DNA of 64,000 nucleotides from Bacillota bacterium (lineage in GTDB: Bacteria > Bacillota > Dethiobacteria > DTU022 > UBA8154): contig JAAYFF010000012.1 in assembly GCA_012728375.1 (NCBI GenBank), positions 1-64,000 of the forward strand, written 5' to 3'. The first letter of the stretch is position 1. Every line of letters starts with the position of its first letter. Below the pieces are notes generated by a model that did no database searches, was not told the origin of the DNA, and worked only from the letters and a program-made list of their open reading frames with translations. Both the position numbers and the translations under genes were made by a program. Positions 8,691 to 18,898 of the stretch are shown here, piece by piece.

Positions 8691-9800
8691 TTGTCCGATA
8701 GAATCTTCCTCTCCTCCCCCCACATGAGCGATGAAGGTTATGAAATGCAATATATAAAGGAAGCTTTTGATACAAACTGGATTGCCCCCCTGGGACCAAA
8801 CGTTAATGAATTTGAGAAAGAGTTTGCCAAAAAAGTTGGTGCAAAACATGCTGCCGCTCTTTCTTCAGGAACAGCTGCTATTCAGATGGCACTTAAAGCA
8901 GCTGGTGTTGGTGAAGGGGATATAGTATTTTGCCAAAGCCTCACCTTCTCGGCTACAGCTAATCCAATTATTTATCAAAATGCAATTCCTGTATTTATTG
9001 ATAGTGATTATGAAACCTGGAATATAGATCCTAATGCATTAGAAGAAGCTTTTAGAAAATATCCAAATGTAAAAGCTGTTTTAGTAGTTCACTTATATGG
9101 CCTATCTGCTGATATGGACAGCATTATGGAAATTTGCCATAAGCACAATGTGGTTGTTATCGAAGACGCTGCTGAATCTCTCGGAACTTACTATAAAGGA
9201 AGGCATACGGGCACCATCGGGGATTACGGCATCTTTTCCTTTAACGGCAATAAAATTATTACTACCTCCGGCGGCGGGATGCTTGTTTCAGACGATGAAG
9301 AGAGAATTGCCAAAGTAAAATTTTGGGCCACTCAGTCCAGAGATCCCGCCCGGCACTACCAGCATAGCGAACTGGGCTTCAACTACCGCTTGAGCAACGT
9401 CCTCGCCGGCATAGGCAGAGGGCAGCTTAAAGTCCTGGAACAGAGGGTAGAGAAGAAGAAGTACATCTTCGAATATTACAAAAGGGAGCTCAGCGGACTG
9501 AATGGCGTTCAGTTCATGCCGATCAATGAATGGAACGAGCCGAACTACTGGCTGAGCTGCATCACCCTAAGCGGACCGGTCAGGCCGCTTGACATTATAG
9601 TAGCTTTAGAGAAAGAGAATATTGAATCCAGGCCCCTCTGGAAGCCGATGCACATGCAGCCATTTTTTGCTGAATATGATTATATAGGTGGAGAGGTATC
9701 GGAGAAGCTGTTTGAAAACGGCGTATGCCTCCCGAGCGATACAAAAATGACAGATGAGGAACTGGAGAGAGTGGCCGGAATAATTAAGCGGTTGTTTTAG
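8691..9800 (+). CDS. DegT/DnrJ/EryC1/StrS aminotransferase, PglE-like
   Basis: PLP aminotransferase motifs 'AALSSGTAAIQMALKAAGVGEGD', 'VIEDAAESLGTYYKGRHTGTIGDYGIFSFNGNKIITTSGGGML'. Confidence 0.9.
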   Translation: MSDRIFLSSPHMSDEGYEMQYIKEAFDTNWIAPLGPNVNEFEKEFAKKVGAKHAAALSSGTAAIQMALKAAGVGEGDIVFCQSLTFSATANPIIYQNAIPVFIDSDYETWNIDPNALEEAFRKYPNVKAVLVVHLYGLSADMDSIMEICHKHNVVVIEDAAESLGTYYKGRHTGTIGDYGIFSFNGNKIITTSGGGMLVSDDEERIAKVKFWATQSRDPARHYQHSELGFNYRLSNVLAGIGRGQLKVLEQRVEKKKYIFEYYKRELSGLNGVQFMPINEWNEPNYWLSCITLSGPVRPLDIIVALEKENIESRPLWKPMHMQPFFAEYDYIGGEVSEKLFENGVCLPSDTKMTDEELERVAGIIKRLF

Positions 9801-9865
9801 CAATAGTGAAACAATGGCTTAACAATTGCTTAACTACTGCTCAGCCATTGCTCAACTACTGTTAA
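9800..9865 (+). repeat. Degenerate 11-bp tandem repeat, 5-6 copies
   Basis: ACAATGGCTTA ACAATTGCTTA ACTACTGCTCA GCCATTGCTCA ACTACTGTTAA (9811-9865), weaker unit at 9800-9810. Confidence 0.7.
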
Positions 9866-9885
9866 AAAGGGTTGTGGAAATAGAT

Positions 9886-10575
9886 ATGCAGACCGAGCTT
9901 AAACAGACTATAAGATCAACCTTATCTAGGCCTGCAAAAGGCGGCATTTATAGAAAGTATATCAAAAGGCCGTTAGACTTTATTTTATCGCTTATTGCAA
10001 TTATATTATTATCACCGGTCTTATTGACAGTGGCAATATTAGTAAAAATTTACCTGGGCAGTCCGGTAATATTTAAGCAGAAACGTCCTGGATTAAATGA
10101 GAAGATTTTTACATTGTATAAATTTAGAACAATGACGGATGAAAGAGATGAAAATGGCGAGCTTCTACCAGACAGCCAGAGGTTGACGAAGTTTGGGAAA
10201 ATGCTGAGAGCTACAAGCCTGGATGAGCTGCCGGAGCTATTTAATGTTTTAAAAGGTGATATGAGCATCGTTGGGCCGAGGCCTTTATTAACTAAATATC
10301 TTTCGCTTTATGATGACTATCAGAAACAAAGGCATAAGGTAAGACCTGGTCTATCGGGTTTAGCAATGGCAAAGGGAAGAAATGCACTGACGTGGGAAGA
10401 AAAATTTTTTTACGATATATATTACGTAAAAAATGTATCATTTTTACTTGATATAAAAATTATCTTTTGGACGTTAGCTATTGTATTCAAGCGTGAAGGC
10501 ATAAATGAAAAAGGCTATGTTACAACAAGTGAATTTAAGGGTCCTAATAAAAAAGCAGGAGCAGAATTAAAATGA
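9886..10575 (+). CDS. Phosphoglycosyl transferase (bacterial sugar transferase), PglC/WcaJ-like
   Basis: '[59 protein letters not shown]...[21 protein letters not shown]'; start probably internal ATG after the 11-bp repeats. Confidence 0.9.
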   Translation: MQTELKQTIRSTLSRPAKGGIYRKYIKRPLDFILSLIAIILLSPVLLTVAILVKIYLGSPVIFKQKRPGLNEKIFTLYKFRTMTDERDENGELLPDSQRLTKFGKMLRATSLDELPELFNVLKGDMSIVGPRPLLTKYLSLYDDYQKQRHKVRPGLSGLAMAKGRNALTWEEKFFYDIYYVKNVSFLLDIKIIFWTLAIVFKREGINEKGYVTTSEFKGPNKKAGAELK

Positions 10576-11225
10576 TTTTAGCTATTTACTGTTGCGGTGG
10601 CCATGGTAAGGAAGTTCAATTTTTGGCTAATAGGATAAATGAAGTTGAAAGTAGATGGAATGAAATTTTATTTGTTGATGACAATCCAAACTATTTTTTA
10701 ATTAAAAACAAGGTTTTAACACTGGAAGAAATAAAGGCAAAATACAATAGTGATGAATGTGAATTTGTAATTGCTTCCGGCGAACCGTATGTATTAAAAA
10801 AGCTTTCTAATAAAGTATTGGATAGTAATTATCGGCTTACAAATCTTGTAGCGCCTGATGCAATAATAGATAGTGTTCTTCAGACCGGTCAAGGGTATAT
10901 TATTCAAAAACAAGTGGTAATAGCTTGCGATGTTAAGATTGGAAGAAGTTCATGCGTAAATTTTTCATCGATATTGCACCATGATGTTAGCATAGGTAAT
11001 TATTGTTTTATTGCATCCAGATCTACGATCTGTGGAAATGCGGTAATCAATAATGGGACTTATGTTGGAGCAGGAAGTATTATACGAGACGAAATCATGA
11101 TAGGTTCAAACTGTATCATTGGTATGGGCTCTGTCGTAACAAAAGATGTGCCAGATAATAGTGTAGTTTATGGAAATCCTGCAAAGGTAATTAAAAGCAA
11201 TAGTAACCAAAGAGTTTTTCAATAA
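10572..11225 (+). CDS. Sugar O/N-acetyltransferase, NeuD/PglD-like (left-handed beta-helix)
   Basis: N-term NeuD/PglD-like domain; hexapeptide repeats ending '[31 protein letters not shown]'. Confidence 0.85.
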   Translation: MILAIYCCGGHGKEVQFLANRINEVESRWNEILFVDDNPNYFLIKNKVLTLEEIKAKYNSDECEFVIASGEPYVLKKLSNKVLDSNYRLTNLVAPDAIIDSVLQTGQGYIIQKQVVIACDVKIGRSSCVNFSSILHHDVSIGNYCFIASRSTICGNAVINNGTYVGAGSIIRDEIMIGSNCIIGMGSVVTKDVPDNSVVYGNPAKVIKSNSNQRVFQ

Positions 11226-11287
11226 AATAGAGCTGACATGTAAAAGAAGTTCTTTCACAAAACTTTAAGATAATTGGAGTAATTGGC

Positions 11288-11959
11288 ATGAAGATTTTGG
11301 TAATAGCAGCACACCCCGATGACGAAGTTTATGGAATGGGTGGTACAATAGCAAAACTAACTAAGCAAGGGCATGAGTTATATGTTTTAATTATTACAGA
11401 AGGATGCTCAACCCAATATAAAGATCGGCCACATTTAATTAGGGAAAAGAAAAAACAAGCATATGAGGCTAACGCTGTTCTTGGAGTCAAGGAAGTTATT
11501 TTTGGTGATTTGCCTGATATGAAACTTGATACCGTAGCGCATGTAAAGATAAATGCGGTTATCGAAAAAGCAATAAGAGACTTAAAACCTAATGTAGTTT
11601 ATACACATTTTTATGGTGATGTGAACAAAGATCATAGGTGTGTTTCTGAATCAACTATGGTAGCGGTAAGGCCCATACATTTACAGTGTGTCCGTGAAGT
11701 CTATTTTTATCAGGTTCCATCCTCGACAGAATGGGCCGCAAATGTAGCACTGAATACTTTTACACCAAACGTCTTTGAAGAAATATCGAAGTACTACGAT
11801 AGGAAGCAGGCTGCAATATTAGCCTATTCATCAGAAATTAGAGAATACCCCCATCCCCGCTCTCTTAAAGTAGTAGAAATGTACGATTTAGCACTTGCAA
11901 AGCGTAATGGATTAGAATTAGCGGAAGGATTTATGTTAATAAGAAAGGTTAATAAGTAG
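11288..11959 (+). CDS. PIG-L/LmbE family deacetylase
   Basis: 'ILVIAAHPDDEVYGMGGTIAKL' and 'VYTHFYGDVNKDHR'. Confidence 0.9.
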   Translation: MKILVIAAHPDDEVYGMGGTIAKLTKQGHELYVLIITEGCSTQYKDRPHLIREKKKQAYEANAVLGVKEVIFGDLPDMKLDTVAHVKINAVIEKAIRDLKPNVVYTHFYGDVNKDHRCVSESTMVAVRPIHLQCVREVYFYQVPSSTEWAANVALNTFTPNVFEEISKYYDRKQAAILAYSSEIREYPHPRSLKVVEMYDLALAKRNGLELAEGFMLIRKVNK

Positions 11960-11960
11960 A

Positions 11961-12851
11961 ATGAATTTTATATTAATAGGTTCTGTTGAATCCAGTAACA
12001 TTTTCCTCTTAAAGGCTATAGAAAATGGATTTTTACCTAGTCATGTTTTTGGATTAGATGAGCAGTATTCGGAAAATGTATCCGGGTTCTTCCCTATTTA
12101 TAAAACTGCAGAAGACAATAGGATACCTTTTACTAGATTCAAAAAAATAAATGATAATTTTAGTAAAATTAAAGAGATAAAACCTGATTACATATTCGTA
12201 ATTGGCTTATCACAGATAATAAGTAGAGAACTGATCACTTGTGCGAAAATTTTTGCGATAGGAATGCACCCCACGCCACTACCTAAATTTAGAGGTAGAG
12301 CAGCTATACCTTGGCAGATAATTCTTGGAGTGAAAGAGTCAGCAGTAACTTTTTTTAGAATTACAGATGGCATGGATGATGGTGATATTTTATGGCAAGA
12401 GCCATACTACATTGATTCAGATGATTATGCTTTTGATGTTCATCAGAAAGTCTACGCGGCATTGGGTAAGGCAACAGGCATTCTTTTAAATAAATTATCC
12501 GAAGGAACTATAAAACCAGTTCCGCAAGACCAGTCACAAGCCACCTATTTATTAATACGCAGAGAAGAAGATGGTCAGATTGACTGGAAAGAGCCAATTG
12601 AAAGCATATACTCTCTTATTAGAGGTGTATCAAAGCCTTATCCAGGAGCGTTTTCATATTATGAAGGAAAGAAGGTTATTTTTAATCGAGCTGAGATTAT
12701 TAAGAATAGTTCATATATAGGTATTAACGGCCAAATTGCAAAGATTGAAAATGGTGCTATTTACATTGTAGTTTATAATAATCTGCTTAAAATCACTGAC
12801 TATACTGCGAAAGAAAAAATTAGATTTGTTGTTGGCAAGAAATTTAGATAA
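11961..12851 (+). CDS. Sugar formyltransferase-like protein (methionyl-tRNA/ArnA formyltransferase fold)
   Basis: 'GMHPTPLPKFRGRAAIPWQIILGVKESAVTFFRITDGMDDGDILWQ'. Confidence 0.85.
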   Translation: MNFILIGSVESSNIFLLKAIENGFLPSHVFGLDEQYSENVSGFFPIYKTAEDNRIPFTRFKKINDNFSKIKEIKPDYIFVIGLSQIISRELITCAKIFAIGMHPTPLPKFRGRAAIPWQIILGVKESAVTFFRITDGMDDGDILWQEPYYIDSDDYAFDVHQKVYAALGKATGILLNKLSEGTIKPVPQDQSQATYLLIRREEDGQIDWKEPIESIYSLIRGVSKPYPGAFSYYEGKKVIFNRAEIIKNSSYIGINGQIAKIENGAIYIVVYNNLLKITDYTAKEKIRFVVGKKFR

Positions 12852-12936
12852 GGATAGGTATCAGCTGGAGTGAGCAAAAAATAATAGAACTAGTTTTCGT
12901 AGAGGTAAAAATAGCAAAGCTTGTTAGGAAGATTAC

Positions 12937-14190
12937 TTGATGAAGAAAAAAATATGGCTTATAAATCATTATGCTACTGATATGTATTTTAATGAAGGCG
13001 GGCGACATTATTGGTTTGCCAAAAACCTCTTGCAAAAAGGTTATGAGCCTACAATTTTTTGCGCAAATACAAGGCATAATGCTGGCGATATCATCGAAGT
13101 AAAAAGCGGAAAATATATAGTTAAAGCTGCTGGTAATATTCCTTTTGTATTTGTTAAAACAACAGTCTATAGTAGCAATGGATTAGATCGAATTATAAAT
13201 ATGGTGACTTTCTATAAAAATTTATTTCCAGCATCTAAAGAAAATGCAAAACTAAACGGCAAGCCGGATATTATACTTGCTTCTAGCGTTCATCCCCTTA
13301 CTTTAGTAGCTGGAATTCAGATTGCAAAGAAGTTCGGTATTCCCTGCATTTGCGAGGTAAGGGATCTATGGCCTGAGACCTTTGTCGACCTAAAGATAAT
13401 TAATAGGAATAACCCGATCCTTAAATTACTTTATGCAGGCGAAAAATGGATTTATAAAAAAGCGGACAAGCTTATCTTTACCATGGAAGGCGGCAAGGAC
13501 TACATCATTGAAAAAGGCTGGGACAAAAGCCATCATGGTCCAATTGATATTAGCAAAGTGTATCATATTAATAATGGGGTAGATTTAGAGGAATTCGACT
13601 ATAATAGGAAACATTACATTATTGAAGACAAAGATTTAGAAGATGAGAATACTTTTAAAGTAGTATATACTGGATCGATAAGATTAGCAAATAAAGTCGG
13701 AAAGATCATTGATGCAGCAAAACTTTTAAGTGACCAAAATGTTAAATTTTTAATTTGGGGCGACGGGGATCAGCTTGAACCTTTGAGAAAAAGAATTAAA
13801 AGTGAAAACATCAGAAATATTTGTTTTAAAGGAAGAATTGATAAAAAATATATACCTTATATAACATCAAAAGCTAATTTAAACATAATTTTATATGATA
13901 ACGTACCGCTTTTTAAATATGGTAGTTCTTCCAATAAAATGTTTGATTCATTAGCTTCTGGAAGGCCTACTTTATTTACAGCTAAGCATCGGTATTCAAT
14001 AATATCTCAATATGGAGCAGGTTTAGTAATGGAAGATAACAGCGCTGAAAGCATTGCCGAAAGTATTATGTATTTTAAAAATTTAAATAAGAATGACTAT
14101 GATAAATACTGTATAAATGCTCGAAAAGCTGCCCAAGACTATGACTTTCAAAATTTAACAAAAAAATTATTAAATATCATAGAAGAGTAA
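12937..14190 (+). CDS. Glycosyltransferase family 4 (WbuB-like)
   Basis: 'IPCICEVRDLWPETFVDL', 'VYTGSIRLANKVGKIIDAAKLL', 'SSSNKMFDSLASGRPTLF'. Confidence 0.85.
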   Translation: MMKKKIWLINHYATDMYFNEGGRHYWFAKNLLQKGYEPTIFCANTRHNAGDIIEVKSGKYIVKAAGNIPFVFVKTTVYSSNGLDRIINMVTFYKNLFPASKENAKLNGKPDIILASSVHPLTLVAGIQIAKKFGIPCICEVRDLWPETFVDLKIINRNNPILKLLYAGEKWIYKKADKLIFTMEGGKDYIIEKGWDKSHHGPIDISKVYHINNGVDLEEFDYNRKHYIIEDKDLEDENTFKVVYTGSIRLANKVGKIIDAAKLLSDQNVKFLIWGDGDQLEPLRKRIKSENIRNICFKGRIDKKYIPYITSKANLNIILYDNVPLFKYGSSSNKMFDSLASGRPTLFTAKHRYSIISQYGAGLVMEDNSAESIAESIMYFKNLNKNDYDKYCINARKAAQDYDFQNLTKKLLNIIEE

Positions 14191-14245
14191 ATAGAATTAT
14201 TGAAGAAGTGCGAGACTATTGTTTGTAACAAGTAAGGAGAAAAAA

Positions 14246-15247
14246 ATGAGCATAGGGATCAAGGCAATTGAATATGTTCTTCCTGAAAAAGTGTTGACAA
14301 ATGAGGAATTATCATGCCTATATGAAGATTGGACACCTGAAAAGATACTGGACAAAACAGGGATTGCTTCGCGTCATGTTGTTTCAAAGGACGAACATGC
14401 ATCGGATTTGGCAGAGAGAGCGGCAAAAAAACTATTCAGTACAGGTATTACAACACCGGAAGAAATTGATTTTCTTTTATTGGCAACCCAAAGCCCTGAC
14501 TATTTGTTGCCTGCTACGGCATGCATACTTCAGGACAAGCTGGGGATTCCACAAAATGCAGGGGCCTTTGATTTCAATTTGGGGTGTTCAGCTTATATAT
14601 ATGGTTTGGCTTTGGCAAAGAGTTTAATAAATACAGATATTGCCAAAAACGTACTTTTAATTATGTCAGAAACATATTCCAAATATATACACCCGTTGGA
14701 TAAGAGTGTACGTACAATATTTGGAGATGCCGCAGCAGCGACATTGATTAGTGATAATGGAAACAGAATAGGAAATTTTGATTTGGGAACTGATGGCCGC
14801 GGCAAAGATTTATTGATTGTCCCAGCCGGAGGCTCAATGCTTCCAAAATCAGAAGCAACTGCGACAGAGACTTATGATAGCGGTAATATTCGTTCTCTAG
14901 ACAACTTATTTATGGATGGAGCTGAAGTGTTTAACTTTACAATCCGTGTCGTTCCTGAAAGTATAAGAAATGTACTAAAGAAAAATAAACTAACGCTAGA
15001 TGAGATAGACCTATTTATTTTTCACCAGGCAAACAAGTTTATGTTGGATTTTTTAAGGAAGAAACTAAAAATACCAAAGGAAAAGTATTATATAAATATG
15101 CAGGACATTGGCAATACGGTATCTGCGTCAATTCCCATTGCTCTTAAAAGAGCTGAAGAAGAAGGAAAAATAAAAAAAGGTTACAAAGTATTGATTTCCG
15201 GATTTGGTGTAGGCTTGTCTTGGGGCTCGACAATTTTGTATTATTAA
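14246..15247 (+). CDS. 3-oxoacyl-ACP synthase III (KASIII) family protein, copy 1
   Basis: Cys-His-Asn triad motifs 'NLGCSAYIYGL', 'FIFHQANKFML', 'DIGNTVSASIPIAL'. Confidence 0.9.
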   Translation: MSIGIKAIEYVLPEKVLTNEELSCLYEDWTPEKILDKTGIASRHVVSKDEHASDLAERAAKKLFSTGITTPEEIDFLLLATQSPDYLLPATACILQDKLGIPQNAGAFDFNLGCSAYIYGLALAKSLINTDIAKNVLLIMSETYSKYIHPLDKSVRTIFGDAAAATLISDNGNRIGNFDLGTDGRGKDLLIVPAGGSMLPKSEATATETYDSGNIRSLDNLFMDGAEVFNFTIRVVPESIRNVLKKNKLTLDEIDLFIFHQANKFMLDFLRKKLKIPKEKYYINMQDIGNTVSASIPIALKRAEEEGKIKKGYKVLISGFGVGLSWGSTILYY

Positions 15248-16353
15248 GCCGAGGGAGGAGAGTAGTATTATATTTTCAACTTTTGATAATATCAAAAAGC
15301 GGGATTGCTTGTGCAGTCCCATCAACTAAAGAAATATTAATTGAAAAATATGCGGATGTTTTTGGAGAAGAAAATGTCAAGAAATTTAGCAAGATGACAG
15401 GTATATTCTCTAGATATACTACGATACAAGAGCAAACAGCTTCAGACCTGTCATATGAAGCTGCAAAACATTTGATTAATAAAAAAAACATTCAACTTGC
15501 AACGATAGGGGCCATTGTATTTGTTACCCAGACTCCGGATTATAGACTTCCATCTTCAGCATGCGTCCTTCATAAGCGGCTTAATCTTTCGAAGGATTGC
15601 ATGGCTTTTGATGTTAATTTGGGGTGCTCGGGTTATGTATATGGGCTGCAAATTTTATCGTCATTAATGGCCAGCAGCAATATAGAAAGGGGCTTGCTAT
15701 TGGCAGGAGATACACTTACTAAAAGTTGTGCACCGAAAGACAGCTCGTCCTGCATGTTGTTTGGGGACGCCGGGTCTGCAACTTTACTGGAAAGAACTGA
15801 TGAAAAAAGATGCATACAAATGGGTTTTAGAACCGATGGAAACAGGTTCAAAGCCATAATCATCCCTGCAGGCGCTTATAGAAATAGCGATTCTCCACAT
15901 GAAAGAGTATTATGGGGCGATGGTAATGTTCGTTCAGACTATGATTTATATATGAATGGTACCGATGTATTTACTTTTACTATTACTGAAGTTCCTTTAC
16001 TTATAAGTGAGTTTATGGATAAAACAAATACGAAACCCGATAATTATGACAGTTTTGTGATGCACCAGGCGAATTTGTTTATACTAAAGCAGGTTGCCAA
16101 ACGATGTAAAATTTCAATGGATAAAATGCTGATTTCAATGGATAGGTATGGCAATACCAGTGTTACATCCATTCCGTTGACAATGGCCGATAAATACGGC
16201 GATAATAATTATGGAAGTTCTAAAATGTTAATGAGTGGGTTTGGCATTGGGCTGTCATGGGGAGCTGTGTCGGCGGAAGTTGATACCAGGGATATTTATT
16301 CAATACTTGAAACGGATAGTTTTTTTAAAGAAGGAAGTGTAAGCCGTGATTAA
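15220..16353 (+). CDS. 3-oxoacyl-ACP synthase III (KASIII) family protein, copy 2; N-terminus/start uncertain
   Basis: 'VNLGCSGYVYGL', 'FVMHQANLFIL', 'RYGNTSVTSIPLTM'. Confidence 0.85.
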   Translation: MGLDNFVLLSRGRRVVLYFQLLIISKSGIACAVPSTKEILIEKYADVFGEENVKKFSKMTGIFSRYTTIQEQTASDLSYEAAKHLINKKNIQLATIGAIVFVTQTPDYRLPSSACVLHKRLNLSKDCMAFDVNLGCSGYVYGLQILSSLMASSNIERGLLLAGDTLTKSCAPKDSSSCMLFGDAGSATLLERTDEKRCIQMGFRTDGNRFKAIIIPAGAYRNSDSPHERVLWGDGNVRSDYDLYMNGTDVFTFTITEVPLLISEFMDKTNTKPDNYDSFVMHQANLFILKQVAKRCKISMDKMLISMDRYGNTSVTSIPLTMADKYGDNNYGSSKMLMSGFGIGLSWGAVSAEVDTRDIYSILETDSFFKEGSVSRD

Positions 16354-17104
16354 TCCTCTGGATTTGACGGGGAAACATATTTTAGTGACAGGTGCTTCCT
16401 CGGGAATAGGAAAAGCGACAGCCATATATATAAGCAAATTAGGGGCCAAAGTTACCTTGGTTGCGCGCAATGAAAAAAAGCTTGAAGACACATTATCTAA
16501 GCTTGAGGGTGAGGGGCATAGTGTGTACCCATTTGATTTAAAACAAGTAGAAGAAATCGAGGGTTTAATTAATAATATTGTTTCGCAAAAAGGTGCCCTA
16601 AATGGTTTGGTCCACTGCTCAGGAATTGCAACTATGAGGCCGCTGAGCATGACAAGAACCGCCTTTTTGCACGATATGATGCTGCTAAACTTTTATGCTT
16701 ATGTTGAATTGATAAGATGCTCTTCAAAGAAAAATAATTTTACTGAAGGGGCCAGCTTTATTGGAATTTCATCTGCCAGAAGTATATCCGGTGATAAGTC
16801 ACAGACCGCGTACTGTTCCTCCAAAGCTGCAATGGATGCTGCAACCAGATGCATGGCCAAAGAGCTTGCCACGAAGAAAATACGAGTAAATACGGTAATA
16901 GCTGGTTTTATAAAAACTGCTATGTATGATATGTTTGTAGGAAATGCCGGAGAAGAGGCCGTAAATTCTTATATTCTAGGAAGGCAATATCTAGGGATGG
17001 GAGAAACTGTAGATGTCGCCAATGCTGTAGCTTATCTATTGAGCGATGCAGCAAAATTCATCACCGGGACAGGCTTGATAGTCGATGGGGGCTTTTTATC
17101 GTAA
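16346..17104 (+). CDS. SDR-family 3-oxoacyl-ACP reductase-like (FabG-like)
   Basis: 'GKHILVTGASSGIGKATAIYISKLGAKV', 'YCSSKAAMDAATRCMAKELA', 'FITGTGLIVDGGFLS'. Confidence 0.9.
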   Translation: MINPLDLTGKHILVTGASSGIGKATAIYISKLGAKVTLVARNEKKLEDTLSKLEGEGHSVYPFDLKQVEEIEGLINNIVSQKGALNGLVHCSGIATMRPLSMTRTAFLHDMMLLNFYAYVELIRCSSKKNNFTEGASFIGISSARSISGDKSQTAYCSSKAAMDAATRCMAKELATKKIRVNTVIAGFIKTAMYDMFVGNAGEEAVNSYILGRQYLGMGETVDVANAVAYLLSDAAKFITGTGLIVDGGFLS

Positions 17105-17146
17105 TTAACGCTTTATTGAGCAAAATAAAGATGGAGGGAATGGAAA

Positions 17147-17365
17147 ATGACAACTCAAGAAAAACTTGCCATGCTGGAGGAAATAATGGAATTGGAATCA
17201 GGGTCTCTAAATGCAGGAACAAAGCTAGAAGATTTGGAGGAATGGAATTCAATGGCAGCTCTTGCCCTCATCGCTTTAATGGACGAGGAGTTTAATAAAA
17301 TATTAACCGGGAAACAGATTAAGGAATTTAAAACCGTGCAAGATATTTTGGACTTTATGGAATAG
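17147..17365 (+). CDS. Acyl carrier protein
   Basis: 72-aa acidic protein with phosphopantetheine-type serine context 'LEEWNSMAALALIALMDEEF'. Confidence 0.85.
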   Translation: MTTQEKLAMLEEIMELESGSLNAGTKLEDLEEWNSMAALALIALMDEEFNKILTGKQIKEFKTVQDILDFME

Positions 17366-17422
17366 GACATCACAAATCATTATATTTAACCAAAAATTAT
17401 ACCAAAGAAGAGGATATATATT

Positions 17423-18364
17423 ATGGGAAAAGTAGCATTTGTTTTTCCGGGTCAAGGAGCTCAATTTCCCGGAATGGGAAAAGATTTTTATGACAACTTT
17501 GATGTTGCGCGGCAAACATTTAACATTGCAGACAGCATTCTAAATTATAAGCTGTCTAAGATTTGTTTTGAAGGAAATGAAGATGAGTTGATGCTGACAA
17601 CCAATACTCAACCTGCAGTATTGGTAACATCTATTGCCATTTATAATGTCCTGAAGGAAGAAGGATTTGCTGCAGAGTTTACAGCAGGACTTAGTTTAGG
17701 CGAATACAGTGCTTTGGTAAGTTCGGATTCTATTGAACTGGAGCGGGCGGTAAAAATAGTGCAGAATCGAGCTGCTTATATGCAAGAGGTAGTACCTGTT
17801 GGGGTTGGGAAAATGGCAGCAATTGTTGGGCTTGGGTTTAAAGAATTGGATGAAGTACTGGAGAGTGCCAAAAACAAAGGAATTATTGAGATCGCTAATT
17901 TTAATACGCATGAGCAAACAGTAATCTCCGGAGAGACAGCGGCGATAAAAGAGGCAATAAAGAGCGCCAAAGCGTTAGGTGCAAAAAGAGCTCTTCAACT
18001 GCCTGTTAGTGCCCCATTTCATTGCAGTATGATGAAACCGGCTGGTGAACTGCTTAGAAATGATTTAAAGGATCTTAATATCAAACCTCCTAAAATTAAT
18101 TTTGTAAATAATGTAGATGCAAAAGTTGTATCAGACAGTGAGTATATAAGAAAGTCGCTGATAATGCAGGTAAGCAGTTCGGTAAAATGGTATCAAACAA
18201 TTGAGTTAATGTTAAATGAAGGTGTTAGGCGTTTTATAGAAATTGGGCCGGGAACAACACTGAGGAATTTTATTAAATCTATTTCTGCTCATTTAAATAT
18301 TGAGGTTGAAAGCTATTCCATTGGTGATATGGAAGGATATAAAAAAGTTTTAAAAGAATGGTAA
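17423..18364 (+). CDS. ACP S-malonyltransferase (FabD-like)
   Basis: 'FVFPGQGAQFPGMGKDFY', 'AGLSLGEYSALV', 'PVSAPFHCSMM'. Confidence 0.93.
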   Translation: MGKVAFVFPGQGAQFPGMGKDFYDNFDVARQTFNIADSILNYKLSKICFEGNEDELMLTTNTQPAVLVTSIAIYNVLKEEGFAAEFTAGLSLGEYSALVSSDSIELERAVKIVQNRAAYMQEVVPVGVGKMAAIVGLGFKELDEVLESAKNKGIIEIANFNTHEQTVISGETAAIKEAIKSAKALGAKRALQLPVSAPFHCSMMKPAGELLRNDLKDLNIKPPKINFVNNVDAKVVSDSEYIRKSLIMQVSSSVKWYQTIELMLNEGVRRFIEIGPGTTLRNFIKSISAHLNIEVESYSIGDMEGYKKVLKEW

Positions 18365-18376
18365 TACAGTTGTCTT

Positions 18377-18898
18377 ATGATTAAATTGTACTTTACAGAG
18401 ATTGAGAATTCTAAACTTCATTCGGATCACTTTGTAAAAAATCTTTTAGCCGAATTCTTATGTGTTGACTCCGACAGCCTTGTAATATGTAAAAATGGCT
18501 ATGGTAAACCTTATTTAAGGGATTACCCGGATATACATTACAATGTATCTCACACAAAAGGAGCTATTGTTTGCGCTCTGGCAGATGAGCCGGTAGGGGT
18601 TGATATTGAAAGAATAAAAAGGTTTAATAAGCATCTTGTAGAACATTTTTTTACGAAAGATGAACAAAAATATATTTATGCCGGCAAAACCAAACAGGAA
18701 GAAAGATTTGCAGAAATTTGGACAAAGAAAGAAGCCTATGTTAAATGGATAGGCAAGGGTATGGAATTACCTTTTCATACTTTTAGTGTGCTGCAAAAAG
18801 AAGAACTATCTATTTTACAGCAAGGCATTTATTATATTGCTGTTTGTACTAATAAATGCAATAACAACATTCAGGTGATAGAAGTTGGAGAAGAATGA
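18377..18898 (+). CDS. 4'-phosphopantetheinyl transferase (Sfp type)
   Basis: 'GVDIERIKRFNKHLVEHFFTKDE' and 'IWTKKEAYVKWIGKGM'. Confidence 0.92.
   Translation: MIKLYFTEIENSKLHSDHFVKNLLAEFLCVDSDSLVICKNGYGKPYLRDYPDIHYNVSHTKGAIVCALADEPVGVDIERIKRFNKHLVEHFFTKDEQKYIYAGKTKQEERFAEIWTKKEAYVKWIGKGMELPFHTFSVLQKEELSILQQGIYYIAVCTNKCNNNIQVIEVGEE

Noticed and set aside
16346-18364. FabG/FabD/ACP as the host's housekeeping fatty acid operon
   Set aside because: No fabF, fabZ, fabI/K, acc or plsX genes nearby; genes are embedded between glycan genes with a dedicated PPTase and LpxD-like enzyme, so a glycan role is favoured, though genome-wide data are needed.
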